64,000 nt of DNA from Lepus europaeus (lineage: Eukaryota > Chordata > Mammalia > Lagomorpha > Leporidae): assembly GCF_033115175.1 (NCBI RefSeq), contig NC_084840.1, positions 73,919,179 through 73,983,178 on the forward strand, written 5' to 3'. A model generated the notes under the pieces. The model was not told the DNA's origin. It saw only the letters and a program-made list of their open reading frames with translations, and searched no databases. Position numbers and translations under genes: made by a program. This document shows positions 62,691 to 64,000 of this stretch, piece after piece. Within the stretch, counting starts at the first letter, position 1. The number at the start of each line of letters is the position of its first letter.

Positions 62691-63145
62691 TAATATAGAG
62701 ATAAACCTACCAAAAAACACAGAAATAGAAAAATGTATATACAAAAGACAGTATGTCCTGTTTTTTTTAATTTCAGAGGATATATAAAACCTATATGATA
62801 TACAGAAAGTGACTGTGTGTTTCCTGATTCATTTAATGAGGCAGATATTGGGCCAATATTCTCCAACCTGAGAAATATAGCATTTAAAAACAAGTTAGGA
62901 TCAATTTAACTTACAAATAAGATGTAAAATTAATAAATATAACTCTGGACATTTTGATACCTAAAATTATAATCCTTTATAATTAAAAGTGGATTAGTCT
63001 AGCAAGTTGATAATAAAACACCACCAAGAAAAATACTAAAAATTATTTCATGATCTCAGTAGATATAAAAAAGCTATGCAGAAAGTTGTTTCAAAGTGCT
63101 TAAAAATGTTAGTTTTAGGGGGCAATTGAGAAAAAAAACCAAAAA
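62691..63145 (+). other. AT-rich upstream stretch, unassigned
   Basis: No clear repeat or coding signature; may contain old L1-like sequence. Confidence 0.35.
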
Positions 63146-63476
63146 ACTTGGTGCCAGTGCTGTGGCATAGTAGGTAAAGCTGCCACCTGTAGTGCCGGCA
63201 TCTCATATAGGAACTGGTTCAAGTCTCTGCTGCTCCACTTCTGATCCAGCTCTCTGTTATGGCCTGGGAAAGCAGTGGAAGATGGCCCAAGTCCTTGGGC
63301 CCCTGCACCTGCATGAGAGACCTGAAAGAAGCTCCTGGCTCTTGGCTTTGGATTGGCATTGGTGCAGCTCTGGCCATTGCAGCCATCTGGAGAGTGAGCC
63401 AGTAGATGGAAGACCTCTCTCTCTGTGCCTCTGCTTCTCTGTAACTCTGCCTTTCAAATAAATTAATAATTCCCTT
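63146..63476 (+). repeat. C-type SINE, full length, upstream of ITIH2
   Basis: TGGTGCCAGTGCTGTGGC head; tail AAATAAATTAATAATTCC. Confidence 0.92.
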
Positions 63477-63619
63477 TTTCAAAAGGAGAGATATGCAGAA
63501 ATACAAAATAATTCATGTTTATTTATGCAGAAAATATCTTTTTCATTAAAAATGTTATTTCTTTAAATATGTAATTAAGTAATTAATACTATGATGAAGA
63601 TTTTATTTACATGTACAAT

Positions 63620-63693
63620 GGATGAATGGATGAAAGATGCCTCCTTTGTCTCTCTCTGTCTTTTAAATAAATAAAAATAAATTAAAAAAGAAG
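63620..63693 (+). repeat. SINE 3' fragment
   Basis: GATGAATGGATGAAAGATGC then TCTCTCTGTC and TTTAAATAAATAAAAATAAA; tail part only. Confidence 0.6.
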
Positions 63694-63792
63694 CTCATAT
63701 GAATACATGAAAATAAGCCACAGGCAGTCCTTGCCTTTCAGTGGCTCAGCACGGTAGAGAGGAAGGATGGAGACCTGGATATACCATGATAA

Positions 63793-64000
63793 AGGTATGG
63801 AGGCTGTGGTGCAGCGAGTTGAATCCTGGACCTTCAAGGCTGGCATCCCAAATAGGCGCCTATTCGAGTCCTGGCTGCTCCACTTCTGATCCAGAGCCCT
63901 GGTAATATGCCTGGGAAATCAGCGGAGGACAGCCTAAGTGCTTTGGCCCCTGCACCCACGTGGGAGACTCAAAAGAAGCTCCTGGCTCCTGGCTTTGGAT
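63793..64000 (+). repeat. C-type SINE cut by window end
   Basis: GAGGCTGTGGTGCAGCGAG head through CTCCTGGCTCCTGGC; the rest lies beyond the window. Confidence 0.9.

Noticed and set aside
1-64000. tRNA genes suggested by many B-box-like GGTTCGAGTCC motifs
   Set aside because: Each motif lies in the head of a C SINE. No copy folds into a complete cloverleaf with matching acceptor arms that I could see.
1-64000. Regularly recurring ~330-bp repeats as a possible array system
   Set aside because: They are dispersed on both strands at irregular spacing, many with individual TSDs: retroposons, not CRISPR or a tandem system.

Overview
The window is mammalian nuclear DNA from a lagomorph, most likely the European rabbit (Oryctolagus cuniculus). 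About sixty copies or pieces of the tRNA-derived lagomorph C-type SINE cover roughly a quarter to a third of the sequence. The two genes match single-copy vertebrate genes whose human orthologues are convergent neighbours at 10p14. There are no bacterial-type operons, rRNA or tRNA genes, or CRISPR arrays.

Layout. Positions 1-7457 hold the last four coding exons of KIN (KIN17, a DNA/RNA-binding protein) on the + strand. They encode the C-terminal 110 residues, including the KOW/SH3-like tail, and the 5' part of the gene lies upstream of the window. Positions 7458-19249 are a gene-free gap filled with SINEs, ancient antisense L1 pieces, one younger L1 3' end and an MLT2-like LTR. Positions 19250-61340 hold the complete coding region of ITIH2 (inter-alpha-trypsin inhibitor heavy chain 2) on the - strand. 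I could place 21 coding exons with consistent phases; they sum to 2841 nt, or 946 residues plus stop. Positions 61341-64000 hold the ITIH2 promoter side and more SINEs.

The predicted rabbit ITIH2 is intact. It has a signal peptide, a short propeptide, a VIT domain, a VWA domain with a full MIDAS (D316, S318, S320, T386, D421), two Glu residues at the known Gla positions (282-283), N-glycosylation sequons at 118 and 445, and the conserved Asp702-Pro703 site. At that site the C-terminal propeptide is removed and the heavy chain becomes ester-linked to chondroitin sulfate.

The most notable points are two introns (11 and 18) that can only be spliced in frame with GC donors (AG|GCAAGT); a run of twelve consecutive SINEs all antisense to ITIH2; two structurally odd SINE copies (one lacking its 3' end but flanked by an 18-bp duplication, and one head-to-tail dimer with a single duplication); a long fossil L2 spread across intron 9; and G-quadruplex-prone L1 3' ends. 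I found no previously undescribed biological system. Exon calls are well supported by homology and splice phase. Repeat boundaries are approximate unless a target-site duplication (TSD) is given.
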